From: Flavobacteriaceae bacterium
GTDB lineage: Bacteria > Bacteroidota > Bacteroidia > Flavobacteriales > Flavobacteriaceae
Reading direction: 5' to 3'
DNA: 64,000 bases
Assembly: GCA_029248405.1 (NCBI GenBank)
Contig: JAQWJJ010000016.1
Coordinates: 1-64,000 of the forward strand
The notes under the pieces were generated by a model, which was given only the letters and a program-made list of their open reading frames with translations, was not told the origin of the DNA and did no database searches. Numbering within the stretch: the stretch's first letter is position 1; each line of letters starts with the position of its first letter. The position numbers and the translations under genes are program-made. Shown here one piece after another: positions 8,525-16,703 of the stretch.

Positions 8525-8923
8525 ATGAAAAATTTCCTTTATTTATTGATCCTGGTTCCGGCCCTTTCACTGGGACAATCATCTAAATCGACTGCTAATG
8601 GCTTTGTCCAAAATCAATTTCCTTCCGGGGCGGTCCAATCTGAGGGCCTTATAATGGATGGCCAAAAAGAAGGTTTATGGATTTACTTCTTTCCTGACGG
8701 GGCGGTGCGCAGTGAAAAAACCTACACAAAGGGCTTATTAAATGGTCCAGAGATATGGTTTCATCCTAATGGCCAGGTCGGATGGCAAGAATATTATGTC
8801 CATGGGGCAGCACATGGCGTGTTTTCCTATTTCGATAGCTCTGGTAATTTGACCCTCAAAAAGCATTATATTGATGGTGTTGAGCAGCCACGATACAAGG
8901 GCTTGTTGCTTTCTTCGAACTAA
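8525..8923 (+). CDS. Exported MORN/YwqK-type repeat protein
   Basis: The 132-aa product has a signal peptide (residues 1-17, ending LSLGQ) followed by four copies of a repeat of about 22 residues built around GxxxGxWxxFxxDGxxxxE: FPSGAVQSEG, GLWIYFFPDGAVRSE, GPEIWFHPNGQVGWQE and HGVFSYFDSSGNL. Such MORN-like repeats occur in the YwqK antitoxin family, but here they are in a secreted protein with no toxin gene next to it, so an antitoxin role is unlikely. Probably periplasmic or surface-attached; function unknown. It stands alone between ribE and the tRNA. Confidence 0.75.
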   Translation: MKNFLYLLILVPALSLGQSSKSTANGFVQNQFPSGAVQSEGLIMDGQKEGLWIYFFPDGAVRSEKTYTKGLLNGPEIWFHPNGQVGWQEYYVHGAAHGVFSYFDSSGNLTLKKHYIDGVEQPRYKGLLLSSN

Positions 8924-9062
8924 TTCTTCCTCCATCAAAACCAACCCGTCAAGATGTGTTGTTGTTGAAAAAAACTCTAATTTATATCACATTTAATCTA
9001 CTCCTGTTTTTAAAAATCTTTCCCTTTGTATATTTTTAAAGCCCTTGGCCTGATGTGTTAAG
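8924..9062. other. AT-rich spacer with no gene seen
   Basis: Between the repeat-protein gene and the tRNA terminator I see no open frame with coding character, no clear promoter and no strong hairpin. Confidence 0.6.
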
Positions 9063-9094
9063 ACAAAAAAAGCCCCACATCACTGTGAGGCTTT
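9063..9094 (-). terminator. Rho-independent terminator after the tRNA gene
   Basis: On the minus strand an 11-bp stem (9084-9094 with 9069-9079, one G-T pair) with a four-base loop is followed by TTTTTTTG. It lies 11 bases past the tRNA 3' end. Confidence 0.8.
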
Positions 9095-9105
9095 AATTTT
9101 AGTAG

Positions 9106-9179
9106 TGGTCCCACCTGGGCTCGAACCAGGGACCACCTGATTATGAGTCAGGTGCTCTAACCAACTGAGCTATAGGACC
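9106..9179 (-). tRNA. tRNA with anticodon CAU, probably tRNA-Ile2
   Basis: The minus-strand 74-base sequence folds into a full cloverleaf: acceptor GGTCCTA with TGGGACC, D-arm with AGCTCAGTTGGTTAGAGC, anticodon stem CCTGA/TCAGG with loop CTCATAA, and TTCGA in the T-loop. CCA is not encoded. CAU can be initiator Met, elongator Met or Ile2 (lysidine-modified). It lacks the initiator features. C4-G69 and C5-G68 in the acceptor are determinants for the lysidine synthase TilS in E. coli, so Ile2 is favoured over elongator Met. Confidence 0.9.
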
Positions 9180-9225
9180 AAAATTGGCTGCAAATATAAG
9201 CAGTTATTTCGTAGCGCAAAACAAT

Positions 9226-9633
9226 TCATATGTCCTTTCGCTCTTGGCACAATTCTACCAACACCCCGCCACAGGACTTCGGGTGTAAAAATACAACCAT
9301 CTTATTGTCTGCCCCTGCTTTAGGGGTTTCATTAATGACCTGAAATCCAAGTTTTTTGAGGCGTTGGACTTCTTGATTTATATCCTCAACCGCAAAAGCA
9401 ATGTGGTGCACGCCCTCTCCTTTTTTGGCCACAAATTTAGCGATAGCGCCTTCGGGTTTTGAGGCTTCGAGCAGTTCGATTTTTTGATCACCCATTTTAA
9501 AAAAGGCTGTACGCACATGCTCTGAGGCGACTAATTCTGTTTTATAACAAGGTGTGCCCAAAAGCGCTTCGTAAAGCGGTGTCGCTTGTGCCAAATCCGC
9601 GACAGCAATCCCAATATGCTCTATTTTTATCAT
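9226..9633 (-). CDS. mce: Methylmalonyl-CoA epimerase
   Basis: The enzyme interconverts (R)- and (S)-methylmalonyl-CoA, linking propionyl-CoA or succinyl-CoA metabolism through methylmalonyl-CoA mutase. The 135-aa protein has the two beta-alpha-beta-beta-beta units of the vicinal-oxygen-chelate fold, with the metal ligands of the family: His in IEHIGIAV, His in GVHHIAFAV and Glu in GVLVELCQ near the end. The mutase genes are not in view. It is divergent from rbfA, sharing a 71-bp control region. Confidence 0.92.
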   Translation of the reverse strand: MIKIEHIGIAVADLAQATPLYEALLGTPCYKTELVASEHVRTAFFKMGDQKIELLEASKPEGAIAKFVAKKGEGVHHIAFAVEDINQEVQRLKKLGFQVINETPKAGADNKMVVFLHPKSCGGVLVELCQERKDI

Positions 9634-9653
9634 GACAATATCACTTATCTCCT

Positions 9654-9661
9654 CAAAAGTA
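9654..9661 (-). promoter_or_regulatory. -7 element (TACTTTTG) for mce
   Basis: The minus-strand octamer fits TAnnTTTG, 20 bases before the mce ATG. No convincing -33 element is seen. Confidence 0.5.
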
Positions 9662-9692
9662 ATAAAAACCCGCGCTTAAGTCGTATTTATGC

Positions 9693-9700
9693 TACTTTTG
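9693..9700 (+). promoter_or_regulatory. -7 element (TACTTTTG) for rbfA
   Basis: The plus-strand copy of the same octamer ends only 4 bases before the rbfA ATG at 9705. If used, the transcript would start at or within a few bases of the start codon (leaderless). Confidence 0.45.
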
Positions 9701-9704
9701 TACT

Positions 9705-10100
9705 ATGGAAGAAAGTCAAAGGCAAAAAAAAATAGGCAGTGTCTTGCGCAAAGACCTTGCAGAAATCATCAACAAACTATTACGTGATGGTGGCACAAAA
9801 GGCATTATTGTTTCGGTTTCTAAAGTCAGTGTTACTGTAGATTTAACCGTTGCAAAAGTTTATGCTAGTGTATTTCCACCAGACAAAGCTGATGCCGTTG
9901 TAGAGGAACTCAACACGATCAAGCCGATCATCAAGCACCAAATAGCGCTTTTGACAAAAAATCAATTGCGCAAAATGCCCAGTTTGACCTTTTTTAACGA
10001 CGACTCGTTAGAGTATATTGACCGCATTGAAAAAGCGGTCAAAGGAGAGGTTAACCCCATAAAAGACCCTTCTTTACTAGAACGCAGAAAGAAAAAGTAA
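9705..10100 (+). CDS. rbfA: 30S ribosome-binding factor A
   Basis: RbfA binds the 30S subunit late in assembly and is needed for 16S rRNA 5' processing and cold growth. The 131-aa protein has the KH-like fold: N-terminal ESQRQKKIGSVLRKDLAEII, then VSVSKVSVTVDLTVAKVYASV, and RKMPSLTFFNDDSLEYIDRIEK near the end. A basic tail (LLERRKKK) follows. It is followed after 2 bases by the permease gene, so the two are co-transcribed. Confidence 0.95.
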   Translation: MEESQRQKKIGSVLRKDLAEIINKLLRDGGTKGIIVSVSKVSVTVDLTVAKVYASVFPPDKADAVVEELNTIKPIIKHQIALLTKNQLRKMPSLTFFNDDSLEYIDRIEKAVKGEVNPIKDPSLLERRKKK

Positions 10101-10102
10101 CA

Positions 10103-11308
10103 GTGAGATTTATTGTTTTTATTGCCAAACGATATTTGCTGGCCCACCACAGCAAACATGCGGTTGGTTTAATCTCAAAAATTGCCATTAGTGCTGTTGC
10201 GGTGGCATCACTTGCGCTTTTCGTGGTTTTATCTGGTTTTTCTGGACTTAAAACATATGCCTTAGCCTTCACTAACGATTTTGACAGTGATTTATTAGTG
10301 CGTCCCGTCGAAGGCAAGCGTCTTGAGTTTGGCCCGGAACAAAAAAACACTGTCGCAATAATCCCTAACGTTGCTCAAGTCAGCACCATTATTGAGGACC
10401 GTGTTTTTATGCAATACAAAGACAAAAGTCGTGTGGCAATGCTGCGCGGTGTCGATAGTTTATTTGCTGAGGTCACCCCTTTAGACAGCTTACTTTATGC
10501 CGGCTCTTGGTTGCGGCCCAAAAGCGATGAATTGGTCATTGGTTATGAGATCGCCTCGGATCTTGCCTTGCCTCCGAGGGATTACGCCAATTTGGTAACA
10601 CTTTATGCGCCGAGACCAGGTAAAAACATCAGTGCGATGATCAATCCCTCAAGCGCGTTCAATAAAGAACTTGCAGTGGTTTCTGGCATCTACGAAATCA
10701 ATGATCAGGTCAATGATCGGTTTTTGTTTTCCGACCAAGTTACTGCCCGAGCACTGCTGCAGATGGCCCCCCGTCAAATATCTGCCTTAGCCATAAAAGT
10801 AGCCCCAAACGCTGATCTAGATCAGATAAAGGCAGAATTAAATATTGCCTTTGGGCAGCCTATTTCCGTCAAAACACGCATGGAGCAAAATGACGCCCTT
10901 TATAAAATGCTTAATTCCGAAAACCTTTTTACTTACCTTTTTATCAGCCTTATTGCCGCAATTGCTATTTTCAACTTAACAGGAACGCTCATTATGCTGG
11001 TTTTAGAAAAGCGACAAAATCTAAAGACGCTTTATATGTTGGGGAGTCCTTTGAAGAGTTTACGCCAAACATTTTTTGTGACAGGGCTTTTGATGACCGG
11101 CCTAGGATTGGTCATTGGTCTTGGTCTGGGAATTGTTATTGTCTGGGGGCAAGCCACTTTTGGCTGGGTACCGATTACCCCAACATTGGCTTATCCCGTC
11201 GTCTTGTCTTTGACCAATCTGTTGATTGTTTTGGCCACGGTGACCAGCCTTGGCGCTCTAGCTTCATTCCTCGGCTCTCGGCGCATTACCGAGGGCTTAT
11301 TGCAATAA
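10103..11308 (+). CDS. FtsX/LolE-type ABC transporter permease
   Basis: The 401-aa membrane protein has one N-terminal helix (ISKIAISAVAVASLALFVVL), a long periplasmic domain (about residues 50-265), then three helices at 275-300, 325-350 and 370-390, the MacB/FtsX layout. The closest role is lipoprotein release from the inner membrane (LolC/E), which would need an ATPase encoded elsewhere; no ABC ATPase is adjacent. It starts with GTG 2 bases after the rbfA stop, a pairing common in Bacteroidota. It ends directly against the convergent dusB with no spacer. Confidence 0.88.
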   Translation: MRFIVFIAKRYLLAHHSKHAVGLISKIAISAVAVASLALFVVLSGFSGLKTYALAFTNDFDSDLLVRPVEGKRLEFGPEQKNTVAIIPNVAQVSTIIEDRVFMQYKDKSRVAMLRGVDSLFAEVTPLDSLLYAGSWLRPKSDELVIGYEIASDLALPPRDYANLVTLYAPRPGKNISAMINPSSAFNKELAVVSGIYEINDQVNDRFLFSDQVTARALLQMAPRQISALAIKVAPNADLDQIKAELNIAFGQPISVKTRMEQNDALYKMLNSENLFTYLFISLIAAIAIFNLTGTLIMLVLEKRQNLKTLYMLGSPLKSLRQTFFVTGLLMTGLGLVIGLGLGIVIVWGQATFGWVPITPTLAYPVVLSLTNLLIVLATVTSLGALASFLGSRRITEGLLQ

Positions 11309-12301
11309 TTAAGAATAAATGCCTGAGGCAAAAGCCTGTTCGATTTCATCCATAACCGCAAAAACATCTGCAGAATCATCGCTAGTGACTAAGCGAGTCC
11401 GAAAAGGTTTAAAATCTGGTATCCCCTTAAAATAATTAGTGTAATGGCGTCGCGTCTCAAAAACACCAAGGCGTTCTCCTTTCCAGTCAATCGACATCTG
11501 CAAATGACGTCGGGCGACTTCTAGTCGCTCCTGCAGACTTGGCGGGGTGCAATGTGTGCCTGTTTCAAAAAAATGCTTGACTTCTCTAAAAAACCACGGA
11601 TAACCAATGCTCGCACGGCCAATCATAGCGCCATCTAGTCCGAATTCATTTTTCATGATCATCGCCTTTTCTGGACTATCGACATCGCCATTGCCAAATA
11701 CAGGGATTTTCATGCGTTGGTTGTTTTTGACCTCAGCAATAGGGTGCCAATCGGCACTACCCTTGTACATTTGAGCCCTTGTGCGCCCATGAATGGCAAT
11801 CGCCTGACAGCCCACGTCTTGAAGACGCTCTGCAACCTCTACTATTTTAATAGAATCGTGATCCCAGCCCAAGCGGGTTTTGACTGTAATGGGTAGTTTA
11901 GAGTGCTTGACCATTGCTCCGGTCAGCGCCACCATAAGGTCGATATCCTTTAGGATTCCTGCTCCCGCACCCTTTGAAACCACTTTTTTCACTGGGCAAC
12001 CAAAATTAATGTCTATAAAATCTGGTCCGCTGGCCTCAACAATTTCAACACTTCTGAGCATAGACTCCATCACGGCGCCAAAAATCTGAATGCCTACTGG
12101 GCGTTCCTTCTCGTAAATATCGAGCTTCATAACGCTTTTTGCCGCGTCGCGAATAAGGCCCTCGCTAGAGATGAATTCAGTGTAGACCACATCTGCACCT
12201 TGCTCTTTGCATAAAGCACGAAACGGGGGGTCACTAACATCCTCCATGGGCGCTAATAACAGCGGGAATTCACCAAGTTCTATAGAACCGATTTTTGCCA
12301 T
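11309..12301 (-). CDS. dusB: tRNA-dihydrouridine synthase
   Basis: Dus enzymes reduce uridines in the tRNA D-loop using FMN and NADPH. The 330-aa protein has an FMN-binding TIM barrel starting LLLAPMEDVSDPPFR, the DFIDINFGCPVKKV signature with the catalytic cysteine, KGAGAGILKD, ITVKTRLGWD and GNGDVDSPEKA, then a helical tRNA-binding domain. The NFGCP-VKKVVSKGAG arrangement fits the DusB subfamily. It ends tail to tail with the permease gene; the two stop codons touch with no base between. Confidence 0.94.
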   Translation of the reverse strand: MAKIGSIELGEFPLLLAPMEDVSDPPFRALCKEQGADVVYTEFISSEGLIRDAAKSVMKLDIYEKERPVGIQIFGAVMESMLRSVEIVEASGPDFIDINFGCPVKKVVSKGAGAGILKDIDLMVALTGAMVKHSKLPITVKTRLGWDHDSIKIVEVAERLQDVGCQAIAIHGRTRAQMYKGSADWHPIAEVKNNQRMKIPVFGNGDVDSPEKAMIMKNEFGLDGAMIGRASIGYPWFFREVKHFFETGTHCTPPSLQERLEVARRHLQMSIDWKGERLGVFETRRHYTNYFKGIPDFKPFRTRLVTSDDSADVFAVMDEIEQAFASGIYS

Positions 12302-12338
12302 GGGCCAAAAATAAGGAATAATCTGATAAGCCGGTGCT

Positions 12339-14759
12339 TTAGTTCAAGCGGTCGCGTTCTTGGGTATTCTGTATGGACTTGCGTCGGAATGACGGGTGGC
12401 TGCCAAAGCCATATTTAAATGACACCCATGCCATACGAGACTCTGGGCGAGGCATGTAGCGGTTGTCTTGATTTAAATACCGAGAGGTGACCGCAACGTT
12501 TTTGGTGTTAAAAAGGTCGTCCACACCAAAAGTCAGTGCGGCAATTTTTGGTATTATGGTGTGTTGGTATGAGGTGGAAAACTCAAACAAATTATTATAA
12601 TCGAGTGATCCTGAAACCAAATTAGAAATATATGAGGTGGTCAATTCTATCAAGTGTTTTTGATCCTGCCCCCAAGTCCATTGATTATAACTCTGAAAAA
12701 ACACACCTGGTGTGGCATTGACCACAAGCTCATCGCCGCTCTCTTGAGCAATAAACTCATTAGAAATATAGTAGGCTGAGGTCATTAAGCTTGTGAACCA
12801 AGAAGGACTCAATTCTTTAGCATAAGACATGTCCAGACTCAGTTGCTTGTAATCTTCTATATTGACATCCGTTTGGCGCAATAAGAAATTTGTGTTGTCT
12901 TGAAAAGAAATAACCTCCAGGGCTTGATTTATTTGCTGGTAATACGCCTCAAAAAACCACTCGTCATTAAGGCTGTAGCTTAACGTCACTTTGTCTTCAA
13001 TTGCCGGAACTAAGTTTGGGTTTCCTTGGTTAAAGTTATTTTCATTCAGGTAATATCGGAAAGGGTTCAGGCTTTGATAGCGTGGTCGCTGTATTTTTTT
13101 GGCATAAGATAAGCCTATAGTATTGTTTGGTGTGGTTTGCTTGGTTAACGAAATATTTGGGAACCAATAGCCATAGGTGCGGTTTTGATTGTTTTGGGCG
13201 TCTGTAGCAAAACTATTGACCTCAGTGTTTTCGTAGCGCAACCCGAGGTCAAGAGCCCATATGTCCCACGAAGCTTCGTAAAGGGCATATCCCGCATAAA
13301 TGGTTTCCTCATAATCAAAATTTGCCGCAACACTTTCGGTGGCGGTGCTGTTTTGCGCTGCATCAATGAGCCAATTGGTGTTGGTGTTAATGTTAGAGTA
13401 CTTACCGCCCAATTTAATGCTTCCTGCTGTCAGAGTATGGTCAAAATCTGTATGTCCTGTCACAATATGAGTCCTCTGTTTAGAGGCTGTGGTTATGCCA
13501 ACTTGTTGCAGGAAATCGCCATAAGTATCAAAGTAATTACTGACTAAAGATTGATCTTGGTTGTTGACAAAGCTGATGTATTGTCCTCCTGTAGACCATT
13601 GTGTGTTGGGCCCAAAATCATGAGACCAGTCCAAGGCACTTACATGCTCTATAATGTCATGCTCGGTATTACTTTTGGTGACAAACGAAGAGTCTACCCG
13701 AAAAAGTTGGTTGTAAATCGTGGTGTTTTGTTGGTTTGTAAAGGTTTTTTTGGGCGTGAGCGACCATTGAGATGAGATAGAAACCTTATTGTTCTCATTT
13801 AGAGTAAACGCCCCTTGAACAAAACCTTGATGCGTGATTTGATCTGTCACGCGATTAAAATCGCTTTTCCATACTGAAAGGGTTTCAGGGATTCCTGGGC
13901 CTATAAATCGGATGTATGAAGATTGGTCTTTGTTATTTTTTTCAGGGCTCACTGTGTAACTGCCATAAAATTGCGCCCAATTATTTTTATAAAAATGTGT
14001 GGTGCTTAATTGGTGTTTTGCATAAATCGCCTGTCTGTAGCGACTAGTGATACTGCCCTTGTATCCTGGCGACAACGACTTGGTTGTGTTGATGTTTAGC
14101 GCTGTCGATGATTCTGCATCCATATCCGCACCCGGATTAGTGATCACTTCAATAGACTTGATCAATGCTCCATCAAGGTTTTGTAAAAATGTCTGTGCCT
14201 CTTGTGCAGACAGGTAAAGCCTCCTGCCATTTACAAAAATAGTTGTGGGTCGGTTTTTTATGGTGATTTGGTTGTTGATGACAACAACCCCTGGGGTTTT
14301 GGTTATTGCGCCATAACCACTTCCTGAAGAGAGTGTGGTATTTTGAATGTCAAAAACCAGTCGCCCAGGGCTGCGTTTTATTTTTGGGGCGCGAGCCTCT
14401 AAGGTGACTTCTCCAAGGGTTTCTGTACTTGCCGCCAACACCACTGTGCCTATATCTATAACATTTTCTGAATTGGGGTCAATTATCTTGCTTATTGACT
14501 CAAAACCCAGCATCTCTATACTAATTGTGTTGGTTTGGGCCGGCAGGTCCTCTAGGATAAAAAACCCTTCTTCATTAGTAATGGTCCCCAAGACCACCTC
14601 TTGGCCCTCTGGCGCATAAAGCAAAACCGTTGCGAAAGAAATTGGCAACCCATTGTCCTCTTGGACCGATCCCTTTATGGTCATAGATTGACCGGTAAGC
14701 AACAGCGGCATTAGGCAGGCTAAAAAAACAAAAAGTTTGTTCAATTTTCCGTTTGACAT
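12339..14759 (-). CDS. TonB-dependent receptor-like outer membrane beta-barrel protein
   Basis: The 806-aa protein has a signal peptide (MSNGKLNKLFVFLACLMP..., ending LTGQ), a carboxypeptidase-regulatory-like beta-sandwich (about residues 25-105, SMTIKGSV to TEEGFFILEDLPA-type motifs), a plug domain (TPGVVVINNQITI, IKSIEVITNPGADMDAES) and a long C-terminal barrel. The layout fits the outer-membrane beta-barrel family of Bacteroidota that usually lacks a SusD partner; none is adjacent. The substrate is unknown. The open frame continues upstream to 14945, but that would overlap the divergent lepA; ATG 14759 starts right at the signal peptide. Confidence 0.88.
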   Translation of the reverse strand: MSNGKLNKLFVFLACLMPLLLTGQSMTIKGSVQEDNGLPISFATVLLYAPEGQEVVLGTITNEEGFFILEDLPAQTNTISIEMLGFESISKIIDPNSENVIDIGTVVLAASTETLGEVTLEARAPKIKRSPGRLVFDIQNTTLSSGSGYGAITKTPGVVVINNQITIKNRPTTIFVNGRRLYLSAQEAQTFLQNLDGALIKSIEVITNPGADMDAESSTALNINTTKSLSPGYKGSITSRYRQAIYAKHQLSTTHFYKNNWAQFYGSYTVSPEKNNKDQSSYIRFIGPGIPETLSVWKSDFNRVTDQITHQGFVQGAFTLNENNKVSISSQWSLTPKKTFTNQQNTTIYNQLFRVDSSFVTKSNTEHDIIEHVSALDWSHDFGPNTQWSTGGQYISFVNNQDQSLVSNYFDTYGDFLQQVGITTASKQRTHIVTGHTDFDHTLTAGSIKLGGKYSNINTNTNWLIDAAQNSTATESVAANFDYEETIYAGYALYEASWDIWALDLGLRYENTEVNSFATDAQNNQNRTYGYWFPNISLTKQTTPNNTIGLSYAKKIQRPRYQSLNPFRYYLNENNFNQGNPNLVPAIEDKVTLSYSLNDEWFFEAYYQQINQALEVISFQDNTNFLLRQTDVNIEDYKQLSLDMSYAKELSPSWFTSLMTSAYYISNEFIAQESGDELVVNATPGVFFQSYNQWTWGQDQKHLIELTTSYISNLVSGSLDYNNLFEFSTSYQHTIIPKIAALTFGVDDLFNTKNVAVTSRYLNQDNRYMPRPESRMAWVSFKYGFGSHPSFRRKSIQNTQERDRLN

Positions 14760-14844
14760 ATTTAAAATAACGAAAAATAATTGACATGATGCCCCATAAC
14801 AAACCCCATGAGGCCACAAATCATGTTCTGCATCAGATAAGGTG

Positions 14845-14874
14845 TTTGTTCCCTTCATTTTTACTCTATATTTG
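14845..14874 (+). promoter_or_regulatory. Promoter for lepA (TTTG, 18 bases, TATATTTG)
   Basis: A -33 TTTG at 14845-14848 and a -7 TATATTTG at 14867-14874 are spaced by 18 bases, the best match to the two-part Bacteroidota promoter in this window. The lepA ATG follows 26 bases later. Confidence 0.7.
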
Positions 14875-14900
14875 CAGCGTATTGAGGTAGAGCACCATTT

Positions 14901-16697
14901 ATGAAGCAAATTAGAAACTTTTGCATTATTGCGCACATTGACCATGGCAAGAGCACCCTGGCTGATCGTCTTTTAGAGGCCACCGGCGCAGTGACTGACC
15001 GAGAAAAGCAAAATCAATTGCTGGACAATATGGATCTGGAGAGGGAGCGAGGGATCACCATAAAAAGCCACGCCATTCAAATGAATTATTCACATCAAGG
15101 AGTGGATTATGTTTTGAACTTGATCGACACTCCTGGCCATGTTGATTTTTCTTATGAAGTTTCGCGTTCCATTGCCGCTTGTGAAGGAGCGCTTTTGGTT
15201 GTTGATGCGGCACAAAGTATTCAGGCCCAAACAATTTCTAATTTATATCTTGCTTTAGAGAACGATCTTGAAATCATTCCGGTATTGAACAAGGTTGATT
15301 TGCCCTCGGCAAAACCTGAAGAAGTTATCGACGATATTGTCGATTTACTTGGTTGTGACCCTTCGGAAGTTATTCCTGCCAGCGCCAAAACAGGCTTGGG
15401 CATAGAAGATATATTGACGGCTATTATTGACCGCATACCTCATCCCAAAGGGGATCCTGAGCAGTCTCTTCAAGCACTCATTTTTGACTCTGTCTACAAC
15501 CCGTTTCGGGGTGTTGAAACCTACTTTAGAGTCTTGAATGGCTCTATCGCCAAAGGCCAACAAATTAAATTCATGGCTACCGGCAAAACATACTTTGCTG
15601 ATGAGGTCGGCACTTTAAAACTGAAACAAGAAGTCCGCAAATCAGTACATACTGGAGATGTTGGCTACTTGATTACAGGCATAAAAGATGCGTGCGAAGT
15701 TAAGGTTGGAGATACCATCACAGATGCCAAACAACCAACAACCAATATGATTGCTGGTTTTGAGGATGTAAAACCTATGGTTTTTGCAGGAATTTACCCT
15801 GTAGACACAGAGGATTATGAAGAATTGCGTGGTTCAATGGAAAAATTACAGCTCAACGATGCCAGCCTTGTATTCCAACCAGAAAGTTCCGCTGCTTTAG
15901 GTTTTGGTTTTCGTTGTGGATTTCTTGGGATGCTCCATCTAGAAATCATTCAAGAGCGGTTGGAACGAGAATTCAACATGACCGTCATCACGACAGTCCC
16001 CAATGTGTCCTACCAAGCATTCACAAATAAAGACCCTGAAACTCCTATTTTGGTCAACAACCCAAGTGACTTGCCTGAGCCCTCAACCCTTAATCGTGTC
16101 GAGGAACCTTACATCAAAGCAAGCATCATTACCAAAGCTGATTTCGTAGGATCTGTCATGTCTTTATGTATCGAAAAGCGCGGGCAGATCACCAACCAAA
16201 CATACCTCACGCAAGATCGTGTAGAGTTGAGCTTTGACATGCCTTTAGCAGAAATAGTTTTTGATTTCTATGACCGCCTCAAAACGGTCTCTAAAGGATA
16301 TGCGTCATTTGATTATGCCCCGATTGGCTTAAGAGCCTCAAAACTTGTCAAGGTTGATGTTTTGTTGAATGGAACCACTGTAGATGCTTTGTCTGCTCTG
16401 CTTCATCAAGACAACGCCTATACTATAGGCAAAAAGATGTGCGAAAAGTTGCGCGAGCTGATTCCTCGTCAACAATTTGACATTCCAATACAAGCCGCTA
16501 TCGGAGCCAAAATTATTTCGCGCGAAACGGTTAAAGCTTTGCGCAAGGATGTTACTGCAAAATGTTATGGTGGTGATATCTCCCGAAAACGCAAACTTCT
16601 TGAAAAACAGAAAAAAGGTAAAAAGCGCATGCGTGCTGTGGGTAATGTTGAGATTCCGCAAGAGGCCTTTATGGCTGTCCTGAAATTGAATGACTAG
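14901..16697 (+). CDS. lepA: Elongation factor 4 (back-translocating GTPase)
   Basis: LepA binds ribosomes and acts in translation or 30S biogenesis under stress. The 598-aa length is typical. GTPase motifs are intact: G1 [10 protein letters not shown]2/G3 GITIKS and DTPGHVDF, G4 NKVDLP and G5 PASAKTG. The EF4-specific C-terminal domain follows, with its conserved [16 protein letters not shown]-type ending (residues 575-598). It is divergent from the outer-membrane receptor and ends 6 bases from the convergent antiporter. Confidence 0.97.
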   Translation: MKQIRNFCIIAHIDHGKSTLADRLLEATGAVTDREKQNQLLDNMDLERERGITIKSHAIQMNYSHQGVDYVLNLIDTPGHVDFSYEVSRSIAACEGALLVVDAAQSIQAQTISNLYLALENDLEIIPVLNKVDLPSAKPEEVIDDIVDLLGCDPSEVIPASAKTGLGIEDILTAIIDRIPHPKGDPEQSLQALIFDSVYNPFRGVETYFRVLNGSIAKGQQIKFMATGKTYFADEVGTLKLKQEVRKSVHTGDVGYLITGIKDACEVKVGDTITDAKQPTTNMIAGFEDVKPMVFAGIYPVDTEDYEELRGSMEKLQLNDASLVFQPESSAALGFGFRCGFLGMLHLEIIQERLEREFNMTVITTVPNVSYQAFTNKDPETPILVNNPSDLPEPSTLNRVEEPYIKASIITKADFVGSVMSLCIEKRGQITNQTYLTQDRVELSFDMPLAEIVFDFYDRLKTVSKGYASFDYAPIGLRASKLVKVDVLLNGTTVDALSALLHQDNAYTIGKKMCEKLRELIPRQQFDIPIQAAIGAKIISRETVKALRKDVTAKCYGGDISRKRKLLEKQKKGKKRMRAVGNVEIPQEAFMAVLKLND

Positions 16698-16703
16698 CCT
16701 TTG

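Noticed and set aside
8525-8923. Toxin-antitoxin module
   Set aside because: Only the YwqK-like repeats suggest it; the protein is exported and no toxin gene is adjacent.
14760-14945. 62-codon upstream extension of the outer-membrane receptor frame
   Set aside because: It overlaps the start of divergent lepA and its promoter, and the signal peptide begins exactly at ATG 14759.
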